Source of the DNA: Hypericibacter sp049323455 | Lineage (GTDB): Bacteria > Pseudomonadota > Alphaproteobacteria > Dongiales > Dongiaceae | Length of the DNA stretch: 64,000 bases | Reading direction: 5' to 3' | Assembly (NCBI GenBank): GCA_049323455.1 | Contig: JBMONF010000008.1 | Coordinates: 1-64,000 of the forward strand | Notes under the pieces: generated by a model | Seen by the model: only the letters and a program-made list of their open reading frames with translations | Database searches by the model: none | Told to the model about the DNA's origin: nothing | Shown here: in pieces, positions 17,257 to 26,075 of the stretch | Layout: every line of letters begins with the position of its first letter | Numbering within the stretch: the stretch's first letter is position 1 | Made by a program: the position numbers and the translations under genes

Positions 17257-18219
17257 TCACCAGTCCGACAGCATTTTATCCACGCCGGTCTTGAGCGCGT
17301 GGAACCGATAATAGCCGATATCGCCACTGTCGATCGCCGCCACCCGACGGGTCCAGAGCGCCACATGCTCGGTCAAAGGCTCGCCCAGCCGCGGGTCGCT
17401 CTTGATCACCTCCGCCTTCTCGAGGAGGTCGGCCAGCGACTTGAGCACATTGGCCCGCACCAGCTTGGTGATGTCCTCGGTGATGCGCAGATCGAGGCGG
17501 CGCTCCGAGCAGGCAACCTGGTACTTCTCCACGGTCCAGGGATCGGCCGGGACCGGCTCGCCGGCCTGCCACGCCATGTAGGCGGGCCTCATCTCCTTGG
17601 TGGCGCCGGTGCGCACGAAGTCCGTGAACAGGAGCTGGCCCCGGGGCTTGAGCGCCTTCTCCAGAACCGATAGCAACGTCATCTTGTCGGCAACGCCATA
17701 AAACGTGCCGCGCGACAGGATGCAGTCATAGCTGCTTTCCTTCAGCTCGAACTTGTCCGGGTCGAAGAAGGAGATCGGCGCCTTCTTCCCGACGCCGGCC
17801 ATGACGGAATATTCCTGTGCGGCGCGCGCCAGTTCGAAGTCGCGCTCGAAACCCGTGATCCACAGACCGAACTCTTCATGCAGGAGCCGCGTGAAGCCGC
17901 CGAGGCCGGCGCCCAGTTCTGCCACGGTCATGGTCGGGTCGAGCGCGCAGGGCTTGGCCAGCCACAGGCAGAAGTTGCGGTCGCCGGGTCCCGAGAAGCC
18001 TTGGCCCCAGATCGTCTGGAGCACCTTGACCCGCGGAGTCTCCCAAGACAGCTCCGGCTTCTCGTCGATCTTGACCTTGCGGACGGTGTCCTTCTTGCCG
18101 GGCGCGAGCTTCGGCACAGGCGGGTGCGCGAGATCCTCGACGTCCACGCCCTCCCACCAGGCCAGAAAGCGCGCCTTGAAGGGCGGCTTGGTCATGCGAC
18201 TCGCGTCGGTGTTGGCCAT
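17257..18219 (-). CDS. SAM-dependent methyltransferase
   Basis: A 320-residue class I methyltransferase. Motif I is AELGAGLGGFTRLL at about 101-114, followed by an acidic strand (ITGFERDFELA) and the later strands YDCILSRGTFYGV and LKPRGQLLFTDFV typical of small-molecule methyltransferases. The N-terminal ~80 residues are charged and Pro/Lys-rich. The C-terminal ~90 residues are helical. The substrate is unknown and no pathway genes are adjacent. It is divergent from the FAD oxidoreductase gene. Confidence 0.8.
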   Translation of the reverse strand: MANTDASRMTKPPFKARFLAWWEGVDVEDLAHPPVPKLAPGKKDTVRKVKIDEKPELSWETPRVKVLQTIWGQGFSGPGDRNFCLWLAKPCALDPTMTVAELGAGLGGFTRLLHEEFGLWITGFERDFELARAAQEYSVMAGVGKKAPISFFDPDKFELKESSYDCILSRGTFYGVADKMTLLSVLEKALKPRGQLLFTDFVRTGATKEMRPAYMAWQAGEPVPADPWTVEKYQVACSERRLDLRITEDITKLVRANVLKSLADLLEKAEVIKSDPRLGEPLTEHVALWTRRVAAIDSGDIGYYRFHALKTGVDKMLSDW

Positions 18220-18493
18220 CTTGGCGATCCCTGGAGCGCTCTGTATCGCGCATGCCCGTTTAAGCCCCCGTTAAGTTTATGAAGAATTCGCGCCGAATGC
18301 GGGGCAACCAGCCGGATGAGCTTTCTGCGCGCGTTCTCACGCGGGAAGAAGAAACTCGGAAGACATGTCGCCTTGGGCTACGTTCGCCAGTGGCGCCTCT
18401 TCCTCGCCGCCGCGCTTCGGGCCATGCTGCCGGCTCGATTGGAGAGTACTTCATCCTTGTGGGTAAACCGTTCGATATCGACCTCGGACATTC

Positions 18494-19636
18494 ATGACCC
18501 TGTCTTTCGACGCCATCGTGATCGGCGCCGGCATCTCGGGCGCAGCCGCAGCCTACCAGCTGGCGGCCACGCGGCGCGTCCTTCTGCTCGAGCGCGAGAC
18601 GCGACCCGGCTATCACTCGACCGGGCGGTCGGCCGCGCTTTACACGCCCAATTACGGCAACGCCACCGTGCGCGCGCTCATCGCGGCCGGCCGGCCGTTC
18701 CTCGATCGGCCGCCGGCGGGCTTCGCCGACCATCCGCTCATGATGCGCCGCGGCGGCGTCACCATCGCGGCGTCCGAGAACCGCGCGGCGGTCGAGGCAC
18801 TGCTGGCGCTTTCCGGCCCCGGTCACGAGATCCGCGAGATCTCGCCCGATGCGGCCGTGGAAAAGGTGCCGATCCTGCGCCGCGATGGTGTCGACGCGGC
18901 GCTCTTCGAGCCCGACATCCTCGATATGGACGTGGCCGCGATCCATCAGGGATTCCTCAAGGGGTTTCGCCATCGCGGCGGCGAGATTGCCTGCGACGCC
19001 GAGGTCGCGCGGATCGAGCGGCGCGGCGGCGGCTGGCACGTTCGGGCCGGCGAGATCGAGACGCAAGCTCCGATCCTGGTCAATGCGGCCGGCGCCTGGA
19101 CGGACGAGATCGCCAAACTCGCGGGCGTAAGGCCGGTCGGTCTCGTGCCCAAGCGGCGCACCGCGATCCTGGTCGATCTGCCGGCCGGCACCGATCCTTC
19201 GCGCTGGCCGGTCGTCGACCATTGCGGCAACGACCATTACTTCAAGCCCGACAGCGGCACCCGGCTCATGGTCTCGCCGGGCGACGCCACGCCCTGCGAG
19301 CCTTGCGATGCGCAGCCCGACGAGATGGACGTGGCCTATCTGGTCGACTGGCTCGAGCGCACCACGACCGTCGAGGTCAGGCGCCTTTCCCATAGCTGGG
19401 CAGGCTTGCGCAGCTTCGTCGCGGATGACAGCCCGGTCATGGGCGAAGACCCAGACGCACCCGGCTTCTTCTGGCTCGCGGGCCAGGGCGGCTACGGCAT
19501 CATGCTGGCGAGCCCCTTGGCCCGCAGCCTGGCCGCGCTGATCGACCGGGGCGAGCTGCCGCAGGATATCCGCGCCGCCGGCGTCGCGGCCGAAGCGCTG
19601 GCGCCGCGCCGCGCCGGCCTCGTGGCGGCAGGCTGA
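18494..19636 (+). CDS. FAD-dependent oxidoreductase (DAO family)
   Basis: A 380-residue flavoprotein of the glycine/D-amino-acid oxidase (DAO) superfamily. The dinucleotide-binding motif GAGISGAAAAY is at about 12-22, ending with the acidic LLERE. A second conserved segment VNAAGAWTDEIAKLAG is near 197-212 and a C-terminal FAD contact GQGGYGIMLASPLARSLA near 333-350. GWAGLRSF-type DAO residues (SWAGLRSFVADDSPVMG) lie at about 302-318. The substrate could be a D-amino acid, sarcosine-like amine or hydroxy acid. It lies 91 bp upstream of a class IV aminotransferase in the same direction, which hints at joint amino-acid metabolism (inference). Confidence 0.85.
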   Translation: MTLSFDAIVIGAGISGAAAAYQLAATRRVLLLERETRPGYHSTGRSAALYTPNYGNATVRALIAAGRPFLDRPPAGFADHPLMMRRGGVTIAASENRAAVEALLALSGPGHEIREISPDAAVEKVPILRRDGVDAALFEPDILDMDVAAIHQGFLKGFRHRGGEIACDAEVARIERRGGGWHVRAGEIETQAPILVNAAGAWTDEIAKLAGVRPVGLVPKRRTAILVDLPAGTDPSRWPVVDHCGNDHYFKPDSGTRLMVSPGDATPCEPCDAQPDEMDVAYLVDWLERTTTVEVRRLSHSWAGLRSFVADDSPVMGEDPDAPGFFWLAGQGGYGIMLASPLARSLAALIDRGELPQDIRAAGVAAEALAPRRAGLVAAG

Positions 19637-19727
19637 CGGGCCCCGAGCGCCCCATGCCATTCGCGCGAGGTCCGGGCTATGATCCCGGCGCACTTGTCTT
19701 CCTTCCTGGCACAAGGGGGCCGGCGTC

Positions 19728-20657
19728 ATGACCGAGCGCGCGAACGAGCGGGTGGCCTATTTCAACGGCAAGATCGTGCCCGAGCGCGACGTGCTGATCC
19801 CGTTCCGCGACCGCGGCTTCATCGCCGGCGACGCGGTGTTCGACACCGCCCGCTCCTTCCGCCACAAGATCTTCAGGCTCGCGGCGCATATCGAGCGGCT
19901 TTACCGCTCGCTGCGCTATGTCCGCATCGACCCCGGAGTTTCGCCCCGGGAAATGACCGCGATCACCGAGGACGTGTTCGAGCGCAACCGCCACCTGCTC
20001 GACGCCGACGAGGATTACTGGGTGAGCCAGCGCGTCTCGCGCGGCCTCAACACCGACGACCGCGCCTTGGGCGGCAAGATGCAGCCGACCGTTATCGTCG
20101 AATGCCAGCCTTTGCCGCTGAAGAGCCGCGCCAAGCTCTATCGCGACGGCATCGCCGTGGTGGTGCCCTCGGTGCGCCGCGCGGCACCTGACATGCTGAG
20201 CCCGCGCGCCAAGACGCACAACTACCTGAACCTGGTGATGGGCGACATCGAAGCGCGCGAGGCGGATCCCGAGGGCTGGGCCATCCTGCTCGACGTCAAC
20301 GGCAACATCAGCGAGGGCATCGGCAGCAACTTCTTCATGGTGAGGGACGGCGTCGTGATCACGCCGCAGTCGCGCTACGTGCTGCCGGGCGTGTCGCGGG
20401 CGGTCGCGATCGAGCTTGCGGGCAAGCTCGGCATCCCGGTCGAGGAGCGCGACATCGACCTCTACGACGCCTACACGGCGGACGAGGCGTTCCTGACCTC
20501 GACCAGCCTCTGCATCTGCCCGGTCAGGAGCGTCAACGGGCGGCCCATGGCCGAGAAGGCGATTCCGGGGCCCGTCACCCAGCGGCTCATCGACGCCTAT
20601 GCCGAGCTGGTGGGCATGGATTTCGTCGGCCAGTATCTGCGCCGGCTCGAAAGCTGA
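19728..20657 (+). CDS. Class IV aminotransferase (BCAT / D-amino-acid transaminase-like)
   Basis: A 309-residue PLP enzyme of fold type IV. The family pattern is complete: GKIVPERDVLIPFRDRGFIAGDAVFDT at about 14-40, the Schiff-base lysine K162 in SPRAKTHNYLN, and the cofactor-contacting glutamate in NGNISEGIGSNFF near 192-204, followed by TSLCICPV near 264. It could serve branched-chain amino acids, D-amino acids or (R)-amines. The FAD oxidoreductase upstream makes D-amino or secondary-amine metabolism attractive, but this is inference. GGGGG-type purines precede the ATG. Confidence 0.87.
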   Translation: MTERANERVAYFNGKIVPERDVLIPFRDRGFIAGDAVFDTARSFRHKIFRLAAHIERLYRSLRYVRIDPGVSPREMTAITEDVFERNRHLLDADEDYWVSQRVSRGLNTDDRALGGKMQPTVIVECQPLPLKSRAKLYRDGIAVVVPSVRRAAPDMLSPRAKTHNYLNLVMGDIEAREADPEGWAILLDVNGNISEGIGSNFFMVRDGVVITPQSRYVLPGVSRAVAIELAGKLGIPVEERDIDLYDAYTADEAFLTSTSLCICPVRSVNGRPMAEKAIPGPVTQRLIDAYAELVGMDFVGQYLRRLES

Positions 20658-20741
20658 AAGAAACGAGGCGCAGGCATTGCGCCGGCCTGCTCCGGCGCCC
20701 ATCGATCTCTGACGCACGTCGATGATTGAGAGAAACGGATA

Positions 20742-20880
20742 CCCCCTCACCCTTCCCTCTTCCCCGCAAGCGGGGGAGAGGGATTATTTTCTTACCCTCT
20801 CCTCCGACCTTCGGGGGAGAGGGTTGCGGAGGGTTGGCGAGGCGAGAAGCCGAGCCTTATCCGAAGCTGGGTGAGGGGGC
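20742..20880. repeat. Intergenic palindromic repeat cluster (family C)
   Basis: The ends ccccctcacccttccctctt and agctgggtgagggggc are complementary, framing hairpins ccccgcaagcgggg and ccgaccttcggggg and the words gttgcggagggttggc and ttatccgaagctgggtg. The latter two recur inverted at about 10300-10340 and 50370-50490. It lies directly upstream of the small membrane protein gene. Confidence 0.65.
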
Positions 20881-20916
20881 CGTCGGTCGAGAGTTCCAGC
20901 TCCGAGGGCCCATTCC

Positions 20917-21342
20917 ATGTATCCCTATCCCCGCACCGCCTTCTCCCACTTCGCCAGTCGGATCGCCAGCCTCGCCGGCCATCCCAAGGCCTTCGGCCTC
21001 TCCTGTCTCGTCATCGCCGTCTGGGCCGTCACCGGGCCGCTGTTCCACTGGTCCGACACCTGGCAGCTCGTCATCAACACCGGCACCACCATCGTCACCT
21101 TCCTGATGGTGTTCCTGATTCAGAACACGCAGAACCGCGACGCCAAGGCGATGCAGCTCAAGCTCGACGAGCTGATCCGCGCGGTCGAGGGCGCCCACAA
21201 CGCGCTGCTCGACATCGAGGAGCTGACCGAAGAGGAGCTGAACCGCATCCGCCTGCGCTATGCGGCGCTAGCGGCCCGCGCCCGCGAGGAGATCAAGCTC
21301 GGCCGTCTCGACACCGACCGGCCCGAGGTGGTGATGGATTAG
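20917..21342 (+). CDS. Small membrane protein, low-affinity iron permease family (PF04120-like)
   Basis: A 141-residue protein with two transmembrane helices (about 28-45 and 52-70), a short SHFASRIASLAGHP amphipathic start and a charged helical C-terminal tail (about 75-141). The NTGTTIVTFLMVFLIQNTQNRD segment is the hallmark of bacterial proteins annotated as low-affinity iron permease. Transport activity is not demonstrated for these short forms, so a regulatory or structural role is possible. Its stop overlaps the LysR stop by 4 bp in convergent orientation. Confidence 0.8.
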   Translation: MYPYPRTAFSHFASRIASLAGHPKAFGLSCLVIAVWAVTGPLFHWSDTWQLVINTGTTIVTFLMVFLIQNTQNRDAKAMQLKLDELIRAVEGAHNALLDIEELTEEELNRIRLRYAALAARAREEIKLGRLDTDRPEVVMD

Positions 21343-22274
21343 CGCGCGCTCGACGCCACGCGCAAAACAGACGTCGCTTTCCGGGCCAGGGCCGCTTCCT
21401 CGAGCAGCCAGGCGCGGAAGGCCGAGGCGGCGGGCCCGAGCGGCCGGCCTTCGGGCGAGACGAGATAGAAGGCCTCGTCGGTCGGCAGCGCGATATCGAA
21501 GGGGACCATCAGCCGGCCGGCCGCGACGCGCTCGGCCGCATAGCAAGTCCGCCCCAGGGCCACACCCACGCCGCGCTCGGCCAGATCGAGCGCCGCCACG
21601 CCCAGATCGAACTCCAGGCCGCTCGCGCCATCGACCCGATCGGCCGAGCCGGCATGGACCAGCCATTGCCGCCAGCCCTCGCGAAAGCCGAAGGCGTGGA
21701 GCAGGGTGCAGCGCGCCAAGTCCGCCGGCCTCTCGAGGCGCATGGGACCGTTGCGCCAATCGGGGCTGCAGACCGGAAAGAGCTCGTCCCAGGTGAGGCG
21801 GTCCGCCTTCAACCCGGTCCAACGGCCGGTGCCGTAACGGATTTCGAAGTCCAAGCCGGGGTCCGGATATTCGGCCGGCCAGATCGAGCTGGTCAGGCGA
21901 AACTCGATCTCCGGATGGCGCTCGTGGAACCGTGCCAGGCGCGGGGTGAGCCAGAGAATCGTGAAGCTGGTGGTGGCCCGGATCATCAGCCGCGACTTGG
22001 TCGGGTCGCCGAAGATCTCCGCCGTGCCAGCCGCGATGCGGGCGAAGGTATCGCCGAGCAGCGGCAGCAGCGCGCCGCCCGCCTCGGTCAGCTTGAGGCC
22101 GCGCGGCAGGCGCTGGAACAGGGGCCGCCCGAGATGGCTTTCGAGCAGCCGCACCTGCTGGCTCACCGCGGACTGGGTGATGCCGAGCTCGCGCGCCGCC
22201 GCGCTGAAGCTCATGGTGCGGGCGGCCGCCTCGAAGGTGCGAAGCCAGTTGAGCGGCGGCAGGCGTTTCGCCAT
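21339..22274 (-). CDS. LysR-family transcriptional regulator (GcvA-like)
   Basis: A 311-residue regulator. The N-terminal winged helix-turn-helix (about 6-65) reads LRTFEAAARTMSFSAAARELGITQSAVSQQV. The C-terminal ~210 residues are a periplasmic-binding-like effector domain. The overall pattern (PPLNWLRTFEAAART, FQRLPRGLKLTEAG) is that of the GcvA subgroup. It is divergent from the mttB-family gene with 238 bp between, so it probably controls that gene and itself. A CTA-N11-TAG site lies 12 bp upstream of its start. Confidence 0.9.
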   Translation of the reverse strand: MAKRLPPLNWLRTFEAAARTMSFSAAARELGITQSAVSQQVRLLESHLGRPLFQRLPRGLKLTEAGGALLPLLGDTFARIAAGTAEIFGDPTKSRLMIRATTSFTILWLTPRLARFHERHPEIEFRLTSSIWPAEYPDPGLDFEIRYGTGRWTGLKADRLTWDELFPVCSPDWRNGPMRLERPADLARCTLLHAFGFREGWRQWLVHAGSADRVDGASGLEFDLGVAALDLAERGVGVALGRTCYAAERVAAGRLMVPFDIALPTDEAFYLVSPEGRPLGPAASAFRAWLLEEAALARKATSVLRVASSAR

Positions 22275-22285
22275 TGATAACCGAT

Positions 22286-22302
22286 CTATTAGTAAACCTT
22301 AG
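22286..22302. promoter_or_regulatory. LysR-type T-N11-A operator candidate
   Basis: CTATTAGTAAACCTTAG has the CTA-N11-TAG symmetry expected for a LysR regulator site. It lies in the divergent region between the LysR gene and the mttB-family gene, adjacent to the LysR start, as expected for autoregulation. Confidence 0.45.
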
Positions 22303-22512
22303 CCTCAGGCGGCACTTTAGTTGTTTGCCGCTTGTCCGGCAAAGGCTCATTATCGCTACGGTTTTTGCAGCCGGGGCGAGGAAACGGCGGCACCAGCCGG
22401 AATTCCCCAGGAAAACAAGAAGGGGCGCGGGCGCGCCGGACGATCCTGCGGGAGACCGGCTCGCCGCCTTTTTGCGCGGGCGCCCTCCGTCCAACGCGGG
22501 AGCGAGGAAACG

Positions 22513-24087
22513 ATGAGCGAGGTTGAAGGTAGGTCGCCACGGCGCGGCGGGCGCGAGGCGAGGCGCGCGATGCGGGCAGCACCGCTGCCCGAGAATCAGC
22601 GCCCGGTCTGGCCCGGCCTCGAAGGCGGCCGCTACAAGCCGCTCACCGACGCCGACATCCAGAAGATCCACGCCGCGGCCCTCGACGTGCTCGAGACCAT
22701 CGGGCTCGCCGACGCGATCCCCTCGGGCATCGAGGCGATGACCGCCGCCGGCGCCACGCTCAACGACAACGGCCGGCTCACCTTCCCGCGCGCGCTCATC
22801 GAGGACACCATCGCCAAGGCGGCGCGCCGCTTCCCGCTCTACGGGCAAGATCCGCGCCACGACATGGAGCCCTGGGGCAGCAAGGTCTATTTCGGCACGG
22901 CGGGTGCCGCCGTGCATATCGTCGATCCGGTCACGGGCGAATACCGCGAATCGACCACCAAGGATCTCTACGACATCGCGCGCGTGGTCGACACGCTCGA
23001 CCATATCCATTTCTTCCAGCGCACCAACGTCTGCCGCGACCTGACCGACCCGTTCGAGATGGACTTCAACACCTGCTATGCGAGCGTGATGGGCACGACC
23101 AAGCATGTCGGCTCGAGCTGGGTGGCGCCCGATCATCTCGAAGCCTCGTTCCAGATGCTGCATGCGATCGCCGGCGGCGAGGACAAGTGGCGGGCGCGGC
23201 CCTTCGTCAGCCAGTCCAACTGCTTCGTGGTGCCGCCGCTCAAGTTCGCGGCGGATGCCTGCCGCTGCCTCGAGGGTGCCGTGCGCGGCGGCATGCCGGT
23301 GCTGCTGCTCTCGGCCGGCCAGGCCGGCGCCACCGCACCCGCCTCGCTCGCAGGAGCGATCGTGCAGGAGGTGGCCGAGGTGCTGGCGGGCCTCGTCTAC
23401 GTCAACGCGATCAAGCCTGGCGCGCCCGCGATCTTCGGCACCTGGTGCTTCGTCTCGGACCTGCGCACGGGCGCGATGTCGGGCGGCAGCCCCGAGCAGG
23501 CGCTGCTCTCGGCGGGTGCCGCGCAGATGGGCCAGTTCTACGACCTCACCTGCGGCACCGCCTCGGGCATGACCGATTCGAAGGTGCCGGACGCCCAGGC
23601 CGGCTACGAGAAGGCCTACAACCACGCGCTGGTCGGCAACGCAGGCGCCAACCTGATCTACGAATCGGCCGGCATGCATGCGAGCCTGCTGGGATTCTGC
23701 CTCGAGAGCCTCGTCATCGACAACGACATCATCGGCGCCACTCAGCGCACCATCAAAGGCATCGAGGTCACGGACGAAACGATCGGACTCGAGACGATCC
23801 GACAGACCTGCCTCGAGGGGCCAGGTCATTATCTCGGCGCCGACCAGACGCTGAGATTGATGCAGACCGAGTATGTCTATCCGCTGGTGGGCGACCGGAC
23901 CACGCCCAAGGAGTGGCTGGAGCAGGGCAAGCCCGGGATTGTCGATCGCGCCGTCAAGAAGACGCGCCAGATTCTCGCCAACCACTTCCCGGCCCATGTG
24001 CCGCCGGCGGTGGACGATTCGATCCGCCAGCGCTTGCCGGTGCGCCTGCCGCGCGAGGCGATGCGCCGCGCCGCCGCGGCGCAGTAA
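22513..24087 (+). CDS. MttB-family (non-pyrrolysine) trimethylamine/betaine-type methyltransferase
   Basis: A 524-residue member of the MttB superfamily, TIM-barrel enzymes that move a methyl group from a quaternary or tertiary amine to a cobalamin (corrinoid) protein. The reading frame is uninterrupted, so no amber-encoded pyrrolysine is used; such homologues include glycine-betaine methyltransferases (MtgB type). A basic N-terminal leader of ~25 residues precedes the conserved core. The ATG at 22513 is backed by GAGGAAACG directly upstream. No corrinoid protein or corrinoid:folate methyltransferase gene is adjacent, so its partner must be elsewhere. The divergent LysR gene probably controls it. 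Confidence 0.85.
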   Translation: MSEVEGRSPRRGGREARRAMRAAPLPENQRPVWPGLEGGRYKPLTDADIQKIHAAALDVLETIGLADAIPSGIEAMTAAGATLNDNGRLTFPRALIEDTIAKAARRFPLYGQDPRHDMEPWGSKVYFGTAGAAVHIVDPVTGEYRESTTKDLYDIARVVDTLDHIHFFQRTNVCRDLTDPFEMDFNTCYASVMGTTKHVGSSWVAPDHLEASFQMLHAIAGGEDKWRARPFVSQSNCFVVPPLKFAADACRCLEGAVRGGMPVLLLSAGQAGATAPASLAGAIVQEVAEVLAGLVYVNAIKPGAPAIFGTWCFVSDLRTGAMSGGSPEQALLSAGAAQMGQFYDLTCGTASGMTDSKVPDAQAGYEKAYNHALVGNAGANLIYESAGMHASLLGFCLESLVIDNDIIGATQRTIKGIEVTDETIGLETIRQTCLEGPGHYLGADQTLRLMQTEYVYPLVGDRTTPKEWLEQGKPGIVDRAVKKTRQILANHFPAHVPPAVDDSIRQRLPVRLPREAMRRAAAAQ

Positions 24088-24099
24088 CGCACTCCCGCC

Positions 24100-25779
24100 T
24101 CAGCCCGCCGCCGCCTCGCCCATCGGCGAGACGCTGGCGGTATCGAGCGGCACGACCCCCAGCGGCTCGGGCGTCTCCTGCGCCACGGCGCTCCCGGCCA
24201 GGTGGTCGAAGCCGGCGGCGACAGCAGCACCGGCCAGCGGCGGCGCATTGAGGCCGAACACATAGCACTGGAAGCCGCCATCGTGCGCCGCCTTGGCGAA
24301 GACGGAGAGCGCCCGGATGGCGCGGGTCTGCGGCCAGGGATGATCGCGCAGGTCGCCACTGACCGCGCGCGCACCGGTCGCGAGCACGCGGCTGAAATCG
24401 GTCTGGTCGAGGGAGAGCCGCAGCACGACGTCGCGGCTCACGCGCTTGAGGCCCGCCACCATCGCCGGCAATACCGTCCAGTCCCCGCCATAGGCGTCGA
24501 GGATGTCGAGCAGGATCAGCTTGCGCATCTGCATCGGCACCTCGGACAACATCGAGATCAGCTCGGCGCGGGCGCGCGGGAGATCCAAGACGGCGCGATG
24601 CAGCGGCAAGAACAAGATCGCCTTCGTGCCCTGGCGCAACATCTTCGCCAGATCGGCCACGCCCTTCTTCACGATCATGAGATCGACCGATACGATGATT
24701 TCCGGATCGTCCTCCCATTCCATGAGCTCGCTCAGCGACAGATAGGCGTCCCCGACGAGGAAACGCATGCCGAGGCCGTAGGAGGTGATCGCCTGCGTGC
24801 CACGATGCCAGATCGGCAAATAGCGGAAAGAGGCGCTCTTGACTTGCGACATGATGAAGTCGCGTTCGCTTTCATCGGGCTCCATCATCGGAACGGTGGC
24901 GCCCGACGCCGCGGTTTCGAACAGCCGCATGGTCCGCTGTCGCTTGGCGCCCTCGGCGATCTGACGCTGCGTCTGCGCACCGTCGTAAATCTTGTGCTCG
25001 GCCGGTCCGATGAACTGGCGCCAGTCGCCGATCGAACGCGACATCGTCCTCAGCAGATTGTCCAGTCCGTTGGGCTGGATCGCGCTCGGAACGATCCGTG
25101 GCGTGACAGCCGCGGCGACGAGCGCCCCCGGCTGCGGCCGTTGTCTTTCGGTTGCCGGCATGCGGCCGGCATCGGCGGCGTCGCGATCGACGATCACCGG
25201 TGCACCGTCGAGCATGGCCGTCAGCGTGTCGATCGGATCCTGTGGGTCGAAAGCGACATTGCCATCGAGCTGGACCGTCGAGGTCGCCAGCTGCACGGCG
25301 CTGAAGTCGCGATCGATGCCGAACAGCTTCTGCTTGATCTCGGCCGCGATCAGGCTGCAGACGAGCTGCGCCTGTGCCGCATTCTTCGAATCCAGCAGCA
25401 GCACGAAATTCGTATCGTCGAGACGCAGGAAGCTGTCGGCCGGGCCCAGCCGCCTGCGCAGGATGCCCGAGATGGTGGCGCCGATACGGTCGGCGACTTC
25501 CGGCCATTTCAGGCCGTAATCGCCCTTGATGCGCCCGAAATTGATGAGCTTCACGCGGCCGGCCGCGATCGCGTCGCCATAGGCGGCGACGCCATGCAGC
25601 CGGTCGGCGAATGCGAGCCGTGTGCGGAATTCGTGCGGGCCCGGCTCGACCTGGCGCCGCTCGAACCCGTCCGCCGAGGCGCTCTCGTCACCGCCGCCGC
25701 TCGCGCGCTCGGAGTCGACAGCGGCGGCGTCGCCCAGCCCCAGCATAGAGACGATGCTGCTCCAGAGACGGCGTTCCAT
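24100..25779 (-). CDS. Protein with degenerate GGDEF-like and EAL-like halves
   Basis: A 559-residue cytosolic protein with no membrane segment. Residues ~60-175 follow a GGDEF-type fold pattern (IKGDYGLKWPEVADRIGATISGILRRRLG, then FLRLDDTNFVLLL) but the GGDEF signature itself is absent. After a Pro/Ala-rich linker and a helical region, residues ~330-520 resemble an EAL-type barrel (FRYLPIWHRGTQAITSYGLG, IVSVDLMIVKKGV, LRLSLDQTDF) but lack the EAL motif and obvious metal ligands. It may therefore sense c-di-GMP or interact with partners rather than make or break the nucleotide. The assignment rests on fold-pattern inspection, not a search. Confidence 0.6.
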   Translation of the reverse strand: MERRLWSSIVSMLGLGDAAAVDSERASGGGDESASADGFERRQVEPGPHEFRTRLAFADRLHGVAAYGDAIAAGRVKLINFGRIKGDYGLKWPEVADRIGATISGILRRRLGPADSFLRLDDTNFVLLLDSKNAAQAQLVCSLIAAEIKQKLFGIDRDFSAVQLATSTVQLDGNVAFDPQDPIDTLTAMLDGAPVIVDRDAADAGRMPATERQRPQPGALVAAAVTPRIVPSAIQPNGLDNLLRTMSRSIGDWRQFIGPAEHKIYDGAQTQRQIAEGAKRQRTMRLFETAASGATVPMMEPDESERDFIMSQVKSASFRYLPIWHRGTQAITSYGLGMRFLVGDAYLSLSELMEWEDDPEIIVSVDLMIVKKGVADLAKMLRQGTKAILFLPLHRAVLDLPRARAELISMLSEVPMQMRKLILLDILDAYGGDWTVLPAMVAGLKRVSRDVVLRLSLDQTDFSRVLATGARAVSGDLRDHPWPQTRAIRALSVFAKAAHDGGFQCYVFGLNAPPLAGAAVAAGFDHLAGSAVAQETPEPLGVVPLDTASVSPMGEAAAG

Positions 25780-26075
25780 GCTTCGCTCTGCTCCGCTCTT
25801 CGCACACCGGGACGCGGATCGTCCGGTTAAGCGACGCTATGCCGTCAACCTTAATGAGTTGTGATCTCGCCTTGCGTTGGCTTGTCGCATCGACGAGCGA
25901 ACTTCGTCGGCCACGAGACTCTGGCCGCGTCTCCGGCGCTCGAATCGATTTCTTCAAAATTTGCAGAAAATTCGACGAGACGATCTGAGCAGCCGGGTCG
26001 CGGATGCGACGTACCGAAGATGCGACGGCGGCAGATGAGTTTTCGACATTCGCGATTCTTGACCGCGAAAGCGCA

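Noticed and set aside
18279..18497. 72-codon plus-strand ORF ending in an ATGA overlap with the FAD oxidoreductase
   Set aside because: No ribosome binding site, mixed codon use unlike neighbours and no protein pattern; the ATGA overlap alone is weak evidence.
22275..22302. TTGATAACCGATCT as an FNR box near the LysR gene
   Set aside because: Only the left half matches the FNR consensus; the CTA-N11-TAG LysR-type symmetry explains the region better.
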